From the NCBI RefSeq assembly GCF_963678635.1, contig NC_087063.1, positions 12,374,368 through 12,438,367 of the forward strand: a DNA stretch of 64,000 nt, written 5' to 3'. Both the position numbers and the translations under genes were made by a program. This DNA is from Symsagittifera roscoffensis. Its lineage: Eukaryota > Xenacoelomorpha > Acoela > Convolutidae. How positions within the stretch are numbered: the stretch's first letter is position 1; each line of letters opens with the position of its first letter. Shown piece by piece: positions 11,667-25,601 of this stretch. The notes under the pieces are model-generated. The model ran no database searches. It was not told the origin of the DNA and saw only the letters and a program-made list of their open reading frames with translations.

Positions 11667-12391
11667 AAAGTTTCGATGTTTTATACAGAGGTGCAACTAC
11701 CGAAAGGAACAGAGAAAAACAGTAAAAAACCAGAACCTTCCAAAACCCAAAGGAATATAGAAAAACAGTAAAAAACCAGAACCTTCCAAAATTAAATAAG
11801 CTTTTTGTATTAACCGAGCGGACATCCAGCCGACAATAAGTGGGTAAATTCAAAGCAATTTCAAGATTCATTTTTCTTTTTCCACTAAAATTTTTTTTGA
11901 GAATTTGAACAATTTAACTTTGAAATCGTGCAATACAAACTACCTGAAATTTTCAGAAAAAAAAACAATCAACTTTTGGTTTTCGAGGCGACACGAAATA
12001 AAATACGTGCACCAAAAAAAAAAAAGCCTGACACAATAAGACAGAACAAAGCTTCTGAAACAGAAAAAAAAAACCAAATACACTATACAAATAAATTAGG
12101 GCTATTAAACTTACAAACAACAAGAATCATTTTACCCATCTTTATTAAATCAACAAAAAAATAGAAAATCTGAATTTAATTTTGTAGATAACGAAACCTG
12201 TTTATCAGCAGTTAAACACTAGAAGCAGTTTCACGTTGAAAAATCGATGACACAATAAGGAGCAAACTGGTGATCGTAATCGAATATCTGGGTAGAAAAT
12301 TTTGATGTACTTAGAAAATTCGGATGTATTCAGATGTCTGAGAGAAGTTTTGTTACCTCAAATCACACACAAAAAAAACGTTCATTTAAGC

Positions 12392-12463
12392 GGTACCATG
12401 GTGTAAGGGTTAGCACCTTAGACTCAGCATCCAAAGATCCGAGTTGAAGTCTCGGTGGCACCT
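12392..12463 (+). pseudogene. tRNA-Gln-derived copy with CAG anticodon
   Basis: CTG-lineage copy in which the anticodon loop reads CTCAGCA, so positions 34-36 are CAG (Leu codon CTG). The anticodon stem TTAGA/TCCAA has one mismatch, the acceptor GGTACCA/TGGCACC has one mismatch, and the B-box core GTTCAAGTC is changed to GTTGAAGTC. Probably a pseudogene. The same set of changes recurs at 23687. Confidence 0.7.
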
Positions 12464-14305
12464 CGTTGAGGTGTTTCAAAATTATAAATAGCTCTTGGTG
12501 TTACAACAATCATGAATCTAAAATCTGACATCCGAATTGAACTATGAGCTTTTACAAACTAGTCCGGTTGATGTTGAATGGTTAAAAAACGCCGTCGAGG
12601 TCATTGCAGCTAAGACTTCTTCAACTTTTTTTAATAACAAGAATCGATTTGCACAAAGCTGGTTATATCGAGCAAGCCATTGAAGCAACAAAACTGAAAC
12701 AAGTCAAGCAAGCTCTTTTTGAAAGCTAAGATCAAATCGTCAAAATTGGAAGGTTCAATGAAGCAATGCTTTTTTCTTTAGTGTTTTTGCTGTTCTAGAT
12801 TCCACAGACACATGCCTATATCATCCAGCAGCTCTGAACAAACAATTAATTCTTTGAACTTTATGCTCTTCGCGTACTCCGCGACACAATATATGTGTCG
12901 ACAACTTTTATGTTATAAGATGGTTGTTTGTGGATTCCGCAACAATTCGCTAAGTTAATTACATTTACATAAAATTACTTCTCAAGCAAGCTAATCCTTA
13001 AACCTTCGAAAATTTTCAGTTTGTTTTGATAGCGGGAACTGTTTGCGATAAATAGAAGTAATTTCGAGCCAGCAATTTTTTTTAAAATATGCCGGAAAGC
13101 TTGCCAAAAAAAGTCTGTCGAAATGCTTGCCATAACTCTTTTGAATTTTACTTAAAAACTAGCAGGATTGTCAAACTAAACTTACAAATGGGTTTAAAAC
13201 TCATCATCACTTCATGGGTCAAAAGCTTATGAAACTTTTCATCACAATTTTTTCATGGCTTTAATGAATGCGCAAAATGGTAGCCCCGCTTTCTAAGCAA
13301 TCTTAAACATTTATTTCTTTAAAATTTTCTTTAAAATAAACCTTTGAAGTAACTTGTAAGTTAATTTGTTTGGATAAACTTAAAACTGCATACGCTTTTT
13401 TTTGAGATTTGACCCACAATTTTTCTCGTGAGAGAAAAATTATGCTTATTTTCTTAAATTGCGAAGAGATAAAACCATTGCAAACCATTGCATGAACATT
13501 TCTGTAGAAGAAAACAATAATAAAACTCAATTGATAGCTTGGAACAGTTCGCGAAAACAGTAAAAGCTAGTTCAAACATTGGATTTAAGCGAACCTACTT
13601 TGCGAAACGTGTTTTTTGGATAACTCATTTCAAGAAACCAGCTAATTGAGCAAAACAAAAGAAAAATTTCAAACTTTTTTGAACAAGATTCGGTTTGCAA
13701 AAAGCTGGTTATATCAAGCAAGAAATTAAAGCAAAAAAACTGAAACAAGTCAAGGTCATTTGGAAGCCGAATGACAAATCGTCAAAATTGCGTTATGAGA
13801 TAGTTGTTATGGATTACGCAACATTTTGCTATGTGAACTACATTTACATAAATTTACTTCTCAAGCAAGCTACTGCAGCGTTAAAACTTTGAAATTGTTC
13901 AGTTTGTTTTGATAGCAGCAGTAACTGCTTTGCGAAAAACTGAAGTACTTTCAAGCAAGTTTTTCAGGCGATGAAAAGGTGTTAATTTGGTTGTGCTCAC
14001 TGACAGCTGGAAACATGAAAATAATTTTATAGCTTGATTCATTTCGTACAAAAAATTTGCGCCACAAAAAACTACAAAAATAATTAAGCCAGTAAATTCA
14101 AACGAGGCATTGAATTATTTCGAGTATTTGTATAGTCTTGAAACATTTCATGGCGATAGCCTTCATTGTTATAGGTGGCAACTTCAGACTCAAAGCTCTC
14201 GGACACTGGATCGGATTAGCATACGCGCAAATTTATTCACCTTTTATCTATGACAGGTTTTGAAAAGAGATCCATAAGAAAACTCAACCTATCATCTTTA
14301 ACCGC

Positions 14306-14377
14306 GGTCCTACGGTGTAATGGTTAGCACCTTAAAGTTTCAATCCAAACCCTCAAGTTCAAGTCACGGAGGGACCT
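14306..14377 (+). pseudogene. Degraded tRNA-Gln copy (TTG position)
   Basis: 72-nt remnant with a recognisable A box (GTGTAATGGTTAGCAC), but the anticodon arm is scrambled (TTAAAGTTTCAATCCAA) and the T arm is disrupted (CTCAAGTTCAAGTCACG). The acceptor stem GGTCCTA/AGGGACC still largely pairs. Confidence 0.7.
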
Positions 14378-15059
14378 AAAGTTTCGCTGTTTTATACAGA
14401 GGTGCAACTACAGACTGGAAAGGAAGACGTAAATCACGACACCCAAATGAATCCAGAAAAACAGTTAAAAAACCAGAACCTGCCAAACTAAATAAACTTT
14501 TTGTAATAACCGAGCGAACATTCAGCCGACAATAAGTGAGTAAACGCCCATTGAGACAAAACTCAAAGCAATTTCAAGATTAACTAATTTTTTTTTCCCT
14601 AAAATTTTTTTTGAGAATTTAAACTATTTAACTTTGAAATCTTGCAATACAAACTATCTTAAATTTTATCAGAAAAAAAATCAATCAATTTTTGGCCTTC
14701 GAGGCGACACAAAAAAAAATACGTGCACCAAAAAAAAACAAAAGCCTAACACAATAAGACATAACAAAGCTTCTGATACAGAATGAATCAAACCAAATAA
14801 ACTATACAAATAAGTGAGGGCCATTAAACTTACAAACTACAGGAGTCAATGAACCCATTTTTACTAGTTCGACAAAAAACTAAATAATCTTAGTTCAAAA
14901 ACTTACAGCCATTTTATAAATTTTATTACAGCCATTTCATAACTTTATCAAAAACCAGCAGCGAAATTTTTGATGTATTAAGAGAATTCGGATGCTTTCA
15001 GAAGTCTGAGAAAGGTTTTAATACCTCAAATCACACACAAAAAAATTGTTGATAAAAGC

Positions 15060-15131
15060 GGTCTCATCGTGTAATGGTTAGCACCTTGGACTCTGAATCC
15101 AAAGATCCGAGTTCAAGTCTCGGTGGGACCT
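15060..15131 (+). tRNA. tRNA-Gln (CTG)
   Basis: All stems pair. The acceptor GGTCTCA/TGGGACC has one T-G wobble, the anticodon is CTG at 15093-15095, and the T arm is perfect. Position 9 is C instead of G (TCATCGTG). The downstream sequence CTCGTTGCGCTGTTTC has no run of four T nearby, so transcript termination is doubtful. Confidence 0.75.
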
Positions 15132-17359
15132 CGTTGCGCTGTTTCAAAATTATAAATAGCTCTCGGAGTAACTTTCTAAAATCGGACATCCGAATCTCAA
15201 CTATGAGCTTTTACAAACTAGTCCGGTAAATGTTGAATGGTTAAAAGTCGCCGTCGAGGTCATTGCAGCTAAGACTTCTTCAACTTTTTTTAATAACAAG
15301 AATCGGTTTGCACAAAGCTGGCTATATCAAGCAAGCAATTGAAGCGACAAAACTGAAACAAGTCAAGCTCTTTTTGAAAGTTAAGATCAAATCGTCAAAA
15401 ATTGGAAGTTCAATGAGGCAAATTAATCAGGCGACAAAACTTTGAAAAATTTATGCAGTACACAGCCAAACTGTACCTTACGCAATTGACAGATTTGTTA
15501 AGGAATCCACAACAATCCTTTTATCTTTAGAATTTTAGCTGTTCTGGATTCCACAGACACATGCCTAAATCATACAGCAGCTCTAAATGCTCAAGTAATT
15601 CTTTGAACTTTAGGCTCTTCGCGGACTCCGAGACACAATTTATGTGTCGACAACTTTAATAATATAAGATGGTTGTTTGTGGATTCCGCATCAATTCGCT
15701 AAGTTCAAATGGTTAGCACCTTGGTTAGTTACCTTTACATAACATTACTTTTCAAGCAAGCTTTTGTCGCGTTAAAACTTCAAAATTTTTCAGTTTGTTT
15801 TGATAGCGGGAACTGTTTGCAAAAAATTGAAGTAATTTCGAGCCAGCAATTAAAAAAAAATATGCCAAAAAGCTTGCCAAAAAAGTCTGTCGAAATGTTT
15901 GCCAAAACTCATTTGAAATTTCAATAAAAACTAGCAGGACTGTCAAACTGAACTTTCAAATGGGTTTAAAAACTCATCATCACTTTATGGGTCAAAAGCT
16001 TGTGAAAATTTTCATCACAATTTTTTAATGGCTTTAATGAATGCGCAAAATGGTAGCCCCGCTTTCTAAGCAATCTTAAACATTTATTTCTTTAAAATTT
16101 TCTTACGAGAATTAATGCACCAGAATCAAAGCGCAAACACCTTTTCTTTCCCGAAGCTAAATTTTCGATTTTTTTAAACTTAATTTGACAGGAAAAAATT
16201 ACGTAGAAGAAACCTTTATAGTAAGTTGTAAGTTGATTTTCTTGGATAAATTTAAAAGTGCATACAGTTTTTCTGAGAGTTGAGCCAATAATTTTTCTCG
16301 TGAGAAAAAGCTTATGATTAATTTCTTAATTTGCGAACAGATCAAACCATCCCAAACCATCGCATGAACATTTCTATAGAAGGAAACAATAATAAAATTC
16401 AATTGATAGCTTGAAACAGTTCGCGAAAAACGTAAAAGCTAGTTCAACCACTGAATTCAAGCGACCTTACTTTACGAAATGGGTTATTTTGATAACTCAT
16501 TTCAAGAAACCAGCTAATTGAGCAAAAAAATGAAAAAATTTTTTGAACAAGAATATGTTTGCAAAAAGCTGGTTATATCAAGCAAGAAATTAAAACAAAA
16601 AAACTGAAACAAGTCAAGATCATTTGAAAGCAGAGCGACAAATCTTCAAAATTGCGTTATAAGACAGTTGTTATGGGTTCCGCAACAATTTGCTATGTGA
16701 ACTACATTTACATAACTTTACTTCTCAAGCAAGCTACTTCAGCGTTACAATTTTGTACTTTCTAGCAAGCTGTTTAAGCGATGAAAATTGTTAATTCGGT
16801 TGTGCTCATTAAAAACTGGAAATATGAAGTTAAATTTACAGCTTGATTTATTTCGTACAAAAAGTTTTAGCCACAAAAAACTACAAGATTTTACAAACTA
16901 GTCCGGTAGATAATGAATGGTACTTCTCAAGCAAGCTACTTCAGCGTTTAAGTGTCGAGATTTTTCTTTTTGTTTTGATAGCAGAAACTACTTTTCAAAA
17001 AATTGGAGTGCTTTCTAGCAAGCTGTTCAAGCGATGAAAAGTTGTTTATTTAGTTGTGCTCATTAGAAATATGAAGTTAACTCTACAGCTTGATTTATTT
17101 CGTACAAAAAGTTTAAGCAACAAAAAACTACAGAAAAATTGAGCCAGTAACTTCAATTAAGGCCATGAATTATTTCGAGTGTTTGCATAATCTTGAAACA
17201 GTTCTTTGGGATAGCCTTCATTGGGTTAGGTGGCAACTTCAGACTCAAAGCTCTCAGATACTGGATCGGATTAGCATACATGCAATTTTATTCACCATTT
17301 ATCTATGATAGGTTTTGAAAAGAGATCTATAAGAAACTCAACCTTTCATCTTCAACGGA

Positions 17360-17431
17360 GGTCACATGGTGTAAAGGTCAGCACCTTGGACTTTGAATAC
17401 AAAGATCCGAGTTCAAGTCTCGGTGGGACCT
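17360..17431 (+). pseudogene. tRNA-Gln-like, TTG lineage, acceptor mismatch
   Basis: Anticodon TTG, but the acceptor GGTCACA/TGGGACC has an A-G clash at pair 4, the anticodon stem TTGGA/TACAA has one mismatch, and the A box is altered (GTAAAGGTCAGCAC). T arm intact. TTTT follows in CAGTTTTGCTGTTTT. Confidence 0.7.
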
Positions 17432-18010
17432 ACAGTTTTGCTGTTTTATACAGAGGTGCAGCTACAGACCGAAAGGAATCCAGAAAAACCAGAACCTTCT
17501 AAGCTAAATAAGCTTTTTGTATTAACCGAGCGGACATTCAGCCGACAATAAGTTAGTAAACGCCCATTGAGCCGAAATTCAAAGCAATTTCAAGAATAAA
17601 TATTTTTCACAAAATGAAATACGTGCACCAAGAAAAAACAAAAGCCTAACACAATAAGACAGAACAAAGCTTCTGAAACAGAATAACCCAAACCAAATAA
17701 ACTATACAAATAAGTGAGGGCTATTAAACTTACAAACTACAGGAGTCAATTAACCCATTTTTACTAGTTCAACAAAAAAGCTAAATAATCTGAATTTTGA
17801 TTTGTAGACAACGAAACCCGTTTATTAGCAGTTAAACACTAAAAGCAGTTTCACGTTGCAAAATCGATGGCCCAATAAGGAGCAAACTGGTAGTCGTTTT
17901 CGAATATCTGGGTAGAATTTTTTGATGTACTTAGAGAATTCGGATGCATTCAGAGGTCTTAGAGAGGTTTTGTTACTTCAAATCACACAAAAAAATTTTT
18001 TCATTTAAGC

Positions 18011-18082
18011 GGTCCCATGGTGTAATGGTTACCACCTTGGACTCTGAATCCAAAGATCCGAGTTCAAGTCTCGGTGGTACCT
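18011..18082 (+). pseudogene. tRNA-Gln-like (CTG) with acceptor mismatch
   Basis: The anticodon and T arms are intact and the anticodon is CTG. The acceptor GGTCCCA/TGGTACC has one mismatch, and the D arm carries GTTACCAC for GTTAGCAC, breaking a D-stem pair. Confidence 0.6.
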
Positions 18083-20120
18083 CGTTGCGCTAATTTAAAA
18101 TTGTAGTTAGCTGTCGGAATAACAACAATCATGAATCTAAAATCACAGATCCGAGTGACATCCGAATCTGAACTACGAGATTTTACAAACTAGTCCGGTA
18201 GATGTTGAATGGTTGAAAGTCGCCGTCGAGGTCATTGCAGCTAAGACTTCTTCAACTTTTTTTAATAACAAGAATCGGTTTGCACAAAGCTGGTTATATC
18301 AAGCAAGCAATTGAAGTGACAAAACTGAAACAACTCAAGCTCGTTTCGAAAGCTAAGATCAAATCGTCAAACTTGGAAGGTGCAATGAAGCAATTAAATT
18401 AAGCGACAAAACTTTGAAAAATTTATGCAGTACAAAGCCGAATTGTACCTTACGCAATAGAACGAAAATTGCTTTGTTGAGGAGTCCACAACAATGCTTT
18501 TTTTAAAGTATTTTTGCTGTTCTGGATTCCACAGACACGTGTCTATATCATACAGCGGCTCTAATTGCTCAATACATTCTTTGAACTTTACGCTCTTCGC
18601 GGACTCCGAGACACAATTTATGTGTCGACAACTTTTATGTTATAAGATGGTTGTTTGTGGATTCCGCATTAATTCGCTAAGTTAATTACATTTACATAAA
18701 ATTACTTTTCAAGCAAGCTATTTTAGCGTTAAAACTTCGAAAATTTTCAGTTTGTTTTGATAGCGGAAACTGTTAGCGAAAAAATGAAGTAATTTCGAGA
18801 AGCCAGTTTTGAAAAAATAGCCGAAACGCTTGACAAAAAAGTCTGCGGAAATGCTTGTCAAAGCATATTTGAAATTTCATTAAAAACTAGCAGGACTGTC
18901 AAACTAAACTTTCAAATGGGTTTAAAACTCATCATCACTTCATGGGTCAAAAGCTTGTGAAACTTTTCATCACAATTTTTTAATGGCATTATTGAATGCG
19001 CAAAAATGGTAGCCAAGCTTTCCAAGCAATCTTTAACATTTATTTCTTAAAAATTTTCTTACGAGAATCAATGCGCCAGAATCAAAGCGCAAACACCTCT
19101 TCTTTCCCGAGGCTAAAATTTCGATTTTTTTAAACTTAATTTGACAAGAAAAACTTACGTAGAAGTAACCTTTAAATTAACTTGTAAGTTGATTATTTTG
19201 CATAAATTTTAAAGTACATACGCTTTTTTTTGAGATTTGACCAACAATTTTTCTTGTGAGAGAAGAAAGCTCAGGATTAATTTCTTAATTTGCGAACAGA
19301 TCAAACCATCCCAAACCATCGCATGAACATTTCTATAGAAAACAAACAATAATAAAAATCGATTGATAGCTTGTAACAGTTCGCGAAAACCGTAAAAGCT
19401 ATTTCAACCAATGAATTCAAGCGACCTTACTTGCGAAAAAAGTTGTTTTGATAACTCATTTCAAGAAACCAGCTAATTGAGCAAATAAATGAAAAATTTC
19501 AAATTTTTCTGAACAAAAATCTCTTTGCAAAAAGCTGGTAGTATCAAGTAAGAAATTGAAGCAAAAAAAACTGAAACAAGTCAAGGTCATTTGAAAGCAG
19601 AGCGAAAAATCGTCAAATTTGCGTTATCAGACAGTTGTTATGGATTACGCACCAAATTGCTATGTGAACTACATTTACATAAAATTACTTCTCAAGCAAG
19701 CTACTTCTGCGTTTAAGTGTCGAGATTTTTTTTGTTTTGATAGCAGAAACTACTTTGCAAAAACTTGGAGTGCTTTCTAGCAAGCTGTTCAAGCGATGAA
19801 AAGTTGTTAATTTAGTTGTCTTCATTAAAAATATGAAGTTAACTTTACAGCTTGATTTATTTCGTACAAAAAGTTTGAGCCATAAAAAACTACAGAAAAA
19901 TTGAGCCAGTAAGTTCAAACGAGGCCTTGAATTGTTTCGAGTGTTTGTATAATCTGGAAAAACTCATGGGGATAGCCTTCATTGGGTTAGTGTGCAACTT
20001 CAGACTCAAAGCTCTCAGATACTGGATCGGATTAGCATACATGCGATTTTATTCACCATTTATCTATGATAGGTTTTGAAAAGAGATCTATAAGAAACTC
20101 AACCTTTCATCTTCAACGGT

Positions 20121-20192
20121 GGTCACATGGTGTAAAGGTCAGCACCTTGGACTTAAAATGCAAAGATCCGAGTTCAAGTCTCTGTGGGACCT
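20121..20192 (+). pseudogene. tRNA-Gln-derived copy with TAA anticodon
   Basis: TTG-lineage copy whose anticodon loop reads CTTAAAA, putting TAA (Leu codon TTA) at 20154-20156. The anticodon stem TTGGA/TGCAA and the acceptor GGTCACA/TGGGACC each have a mismatch, and the T stem has one more (CTCTG). Likely non-functional. Confidence 0.65.
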
Positions 20193-20807
20193 ACAGTTTT
20201 GCTGTTTTATACAGAGGTGCAACTACAGACAGGAAAGGAAGACATAAATCACGACACCGAAAGGAATCCAGAAAAACAGTAAAAAACCAGAACCTTTTAA
20301 ACTAAATAAGCTTTTTGTATTAACCGAGCGGACATTCAGCCGACAATAAGTGAGTAAACGCCCATTGAGCCGAAATTCAAAGCAATTTCAAGAATAAATA
20401 TTTTTCACAAAATGAAATACGTGCACCAAGAAAAAACAAAAAGCCTAACACAATAAGACAGAACAAAGCTTCTAAAACAGAACAACCCAAACCAAATAAA
20501 CTACACAAATAAGTGAGGGCTATTAAACTTACAAACTACAGGAGTCAATTAACCCATTTTTACTAGTTCAACAAAAAAGCTAAATAATCTGAATTTTGAT
20601 TTGTAGTAAACGAAACCCGTTCATTAGCAGTTAAACACTAAAAGCAGTTTCACGTTGCAAAACCGATGGCACAATAAGGAGCAAACTTGTAGTCGTTTTC
20701 GAATATCTAGGTAGAATTTTTTGATGTACTTAGAGAATTCGGATGCATTCAGGTCTGAGAGAGGTTTTGTTACTTCAATTCAGACAAAAAAAAAATTTCA
20801 TTTAAGC

Positions 20808-20879
20808 GGTCCCATGGTGTAATGGTTAGCACCATGGACTCTGAATCCAAAGATCCGAGTTCAAGTCTCGGTGGTACCT
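20808..20879 (+). pseudogene. tRNA-Gln-like (CTG) with acceptor mismatch
   Basis: Anticodon CTG and intact T arm. Acceptor GGTCCCA/TGGTACC shares the mismatch of the copy at 18011. The anticodon stem has one mismatch (ATGGA/TCCAA). Confidence 0.6.
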
Positions 20880-22888
20880 CGTAGCGCTGTTTTAAAATTG
20901 TAGTTAGCTGTCGGATTAACAACAATCATGAATCTAATATCACAGATCCGAGTGACATCCGAATCTGAACTACGAGATTTTACAAACTAGTCCGGTAGAT
21001 GTTGAATGGTTGAAAGTCGCCGTAGAGGTCATTGCAGCTTAGACTTCTTCAACTTTTTTTAATAACAAGAATCGGTTTGCACAAAGCTGGTTATATCAAG
21101 CAAGCAATTGAAGCGACAAAACTGAAACAAGTCAAGCTCTTGTTGAAAGCTAAAATGAAATCGCCAAAATTAGAAGGTTCAATGCAGCAATTTAATTACG
21201 CGAAAAAAATTTGAAAAAATTATGCAGTACACAGCCAAACTGTACCTTTTTTAATCCACAAATATTTTTTTTCTTTAGAGTTTTTGCTGTTCTGGATTCC
21301 ACAGACACATGTCTATATCATACAGCGGCTCTAAAAGCTCAATTAATTCTTTGAACTTTACGCTCTTCGCGGATTCCGAGACACAATATATGTGTCGACA
21401 ATATTTATGTTATAAGATGGTTGTTTGTGGATTCCGCATTAATTCGCTAAGTTAATTACATTTACATAAAATTACTTTTCAAGCAAACTATTTTAGCGTT
21501 AAAACTTCGAAATTTTTCAGTTTGTTTTGATAGCGGAAACTGTTAGCGAAAAAATGAAGTAATTTCGAGCCAGCAATTTTTGAAAAAATAGCCGAAACGC
21601 TTGCCAAAAAAAGTCTGTCGAAATGCTTGCCAAAGCACATTTGAAATTTCAGTAAAAATTAGCAGGACTGTCAAACTTAACTTTCAAATGGGTTTAAAAC
21701 TCATCATCACTTTATGGGTCAAAAGCTTGTGAAAATTTTCATCACAATTTTTTAATGGCATTATTGAATGCGCAAAAATGGTAGCCAAGCTTTCCAAGCA
21801 ATCTTAAACATTTATTTCTTAAAAATTTTCTTACGAGAATCAATGCGCCAGAATCGAAGCGCAAACACCTCTTCTTTCCCGAGGCTAAAATTTCGATTTT
21901 TTTAAACTTAATTTGACAAGAAAAAATTACGTAGAAGAAACCTTTAAATTAACTTGTAAGTTGATTCTTTTGCATAAATTTAAAAGTACATACGCTTTTT
22001 TTGAGATTTGACCCACAATTTTTCTTGTGAGAGAAGAAAGCTCATGATTAATTTCTTAATTTGCGAACAGATCAAACCATCTCAAACTATCGCATGAACA
22101 TTTCTATAGAAAAAAAAAACAATAATAAAATTCAATTGATAGCTTGAAACAGTTCGCAAAAACCGTAAAAGCTAGTTCAACCAATGAATTCAAGCGACCT
22201 TACTTGCGAAAAAAGTTATTTTGATAACTCATTTCAAGAAACCAGCTAATTGAGCAAATAAATGAAAAATTTCAAACTTTTCTGAACAAGAATCTCTTTG
22301 CAAAAGCTGACAATATCAAGCAAGAAATTGAAGCGAAAAAAACCGAAACAAGTCAAAATCATTTGAAAGCAAAGCGAAAAATCGTCAAATTTGCGTTATA
22401 AGACAGTTGTTATAGATTACGCAACAATTTGCTAAGTGAATTACATTTACATAAATTTACTTCTCAAGCAAGCTACTTCAGCGTTTAAGTGTCGAGATTT
22501 TTTTGTTTTGATAGCAGAAACTGCTTTGCAAAAAATTGGAGTGCTTTCTAGCAAGCTGTTCGAGCGATGAAAAGTTGTGCTCATTGAAAACTGGAAATAT
22601 GAAGTTAACTTTACATCTTGATTTATTTCGTACAAAAAGTTTGAGCCATAAAAAACTACAGAAAAATTGAGCCAGTAAGTTCAAAGGAGGCCTTGAATTG
22701 TTTCGAGTGTTTGTATAATCTGGAAAAAGTTCATGGGGATAGCCTTCATTGGGTTAGTGTGCAACTTCAGACTCAAAGCTCTCGGACACTGGATCGGATT
22801 AGCATACGCGCAACTTTATTCACCTTTTATCTATGATAGGTTTTGAAAAGAGATCTATAAGAAAACTCAACCTTTCATCTACAATGGA

Positions 22889-22960
22889 GGTCCCATGGTG
22901 TAATGGTTAGCACCTTGGACTTTGAATCCAAAAATCCGAGTTCAAGTCTCGGTGGGACCT
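22889..22960 (+). tRNA. tRNA-Gln (TTG), intact
   Basis: The only structurally complete TTG copy: acceptor GGTCCCA/TGGGACC, D stem GTGT/GCAC, anticodon stem TTGGA/TCCAA with TTG at 22922-22924, T arm CCGAG TTCAAGT CTCGG, all paired. A TTTT at 22973-22976 is a suitable polymerase III terminator. It would decode CAA. Confidence 0.88.
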
Positions 22961-23686
22961 AAAGTTTCGATGTTTTATACAGAGGTGCAACTACCGAAAG
23001 GAACAGAGAAAAACAGTAAAAAACCAGAACCTTCCAAAACCCAAAGGAATATAGAAAAACAGTAAAAAACCAGAACCTTCCAAAATTAAATAAGCTTTTT
23101 GTATTAACCGAGCGGACATCCAGCCGACAATAAGTGGGTAAATTCAAAGCAATTTCAAGATTCATTTTTCTTTTTCCACTAAAATTTTTTTTGAGAATTT
23201 GAACAATTTAACTTTGAAATCGTGCAATACAAACTACCTGAAATTTTCAGAAAAAAAAACAATCAACTTTTGGTTTTCGAGGCGACACGAAATAAAATAC
23301 GTGCACCAAAAAAAAAAAGCCTAACACAATAAGACAGAACAAAGCTTCTGAAACAGAAAAAAAAAAAAACCAAATACACTATACAAATAAATTAGGGCTA
23401 TTAAACTTACAAACAACAAGAATCATTCTACCCATCTTTATTAAATCAACAAAAAAATAGAAAATCTGAATTTAATTTTGTAGATAACGAAACCTGTTTA
23501 TCAGCAGTTAAACACTAGAAGCAGTTTCACGTTGAAAAATCGATGACACAATAAGGAGCAAACTGGTGATCGTAATCGAATATCTGGGTAGAAAATTTTG
23601 ATGTACTTAGAAAATTCGGATGCATTCAGATGTCTGAGAGAAGTTTTGTTACCTCAAATCACACAAAAAAAACCGTTCATTTAAGT

Positions 23687-23758
23687 GGTACCATGGTGTA
23701 AGGGTTAGCACCTTAGACTCAGCATCCAAAGATCCGAGTTGAAGTCTCGGTGGCACCT
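23687..23758 (+). pseudogene. tRNA-Gln-derived copy with CAG anticodon (second)
   Basis: Same changes as the copy at 12392 (GGTACCA/TGGCACC acceptor, CTCAGCA loop, GTTGAAGTC B box). It lies in the duplicated 2.67-kb block, so it is a copy of that locus rather than an independent mutation. Confidence 0.7.
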
Positions 23759-25601
23759 CGTTGAGGTGTTTCAAAATTATAAATAGCTCTTGGTGTTACA
23801 ACAATCATGAATCTAAAATCTGACATCCGAACTTGAACTATGAGCTTTTACAAACTAGTCCGGTTGATGTTGAATGGTTAAAAAACGCCGTCGAGGTCAT
23901 TGCAGCTAAGACTTCTTCAACTTTTTTTAATAACAAGAATCGATTTGCACAAAGCTGGTTATATCGAGCAAGCCATTGAAGCAACAAAACTGAAACAAGT
24001 CAAGCAAGCTCTTTTTGAAAGCTAAGATCAAATCGTCAAAATTGGAAGGTTCAATGAAGCAATGCTTTTTTCTTTAGTGTTTTTGCTGTTCTAGATTCCA
24101 CAGACACATGCCTATATCATCCAGCAGCTCTGAACAAACAATTAATTCTTTGAACTTTATGCTCTTCGCGTACTCCGCGACACAATATATGTGTCGACAA
24201 CTTTTATGTTATAAGATGGTTGTTTGTGGATTCCGCAACAATTCGCTAAGTTAATTACATTTACATAAAATTACTTCTCAAGCAAGCTAATCCTTAAACC
24301 TTCGAAAATTTTCAGTTTGTTTTGATAGCGGGAACTGTTTGCGATAAATAGAAGTAATTTCGAGCCAGCAATTTTTTTTAAAATATGCCGGAAAGCTTGC
24401 CAAAAAAAGTCTGTCGAAATGCTTGCCATAACTCTTTTGAATTTTACTTAAAAACTAGCAGGATTGTCAAACTAAACTTACAAATGGGTTTAAAACTCAT
24501 CATCACTTCATGGGTCAAAAGCTTATGAAACTTTTCATCACAATTTTTTCATGGCTTTAATAAATGCGCAAAATGGTAGCCCCGCTTTCTAAGCAATCTT
24601 AAACATGTATTTCTTTAAAATTTTCTTTAAAATAAACCTTTGAAGTAACTTGTAAGTTAATTTGTTTGGATAAACTTAAAACTGCATACGCTTTTTTTTG
24701 AGATTTGACCCACAATTTTTCTCGTGAGAGAAAAATTATGCTTATTTTCTTAATTTGCGAAGAGATAAAACCATTGCAAACCATTGCATGAACATTTCTG
24801 TAGAAGAAAACAATAATAAAACTCAATTGATAGCTTGGAACAGTTCGCGAAAACAGTAAAAGCTAGTTCAAACATTGGATTTAAGCGAACCTACTTTGCG
24901 AAACGTGTTTTTTGGATAACTCATTTCAAGAAACCAGCTAATTGAGCAAAACAAAAGAAAAATTTCAAACTTTTTTGAACAAGATTCGGTTTGCAAAAAG
25001 CTGGTTATATCAAGCAAGAAATTAAAGCAAAAAAACTGAAACAAGTCAAGGTCATTTGGAAGCCGAATGACAAATCGTCAAAATTGCGTTATGAGATAGT
25101 TGTTATGGATTACGCAACATTTTGCTATGTGAACTACATTTACATAAATTTACTTCTCAAGCAAGCTACTGCAGCGTTAAAACTTTCAAATTGTTCAGTT
25201 TGTTTTGATAGCAGCAGTAACTGCTTTGCGAAAAACTGAAGTACTTTCAAGCAAGTTTTTCAGGCGATGAAAAGGTGTTAATTTGGTTGTGCTCACTGAC
25301 AGCTGGAAACATGAAAATAATTTTATAGCTTGATTCATTTCGTACAAAAAATTTGCGCCACAAAAAACTACAAAAATAATTAAGCCAGTAAATTCAAACG
25401 AGGCATTGAATTATTTCGAGTATTTGTATAGTCTTGAAACAGTTCAATGCGATAGCCTTCATTGGGTTAGTGTGCAACTTCAGACTCAAAGCTCTCGGAC
25501 ACTGGATCGGATTAGCATACACGCAACTTTATTCAACAGATATCTATGATAGGTTTTGAAAAGAGATATATAAGAAAACTCAACCTTTCATCTTCAACGG
25601 A

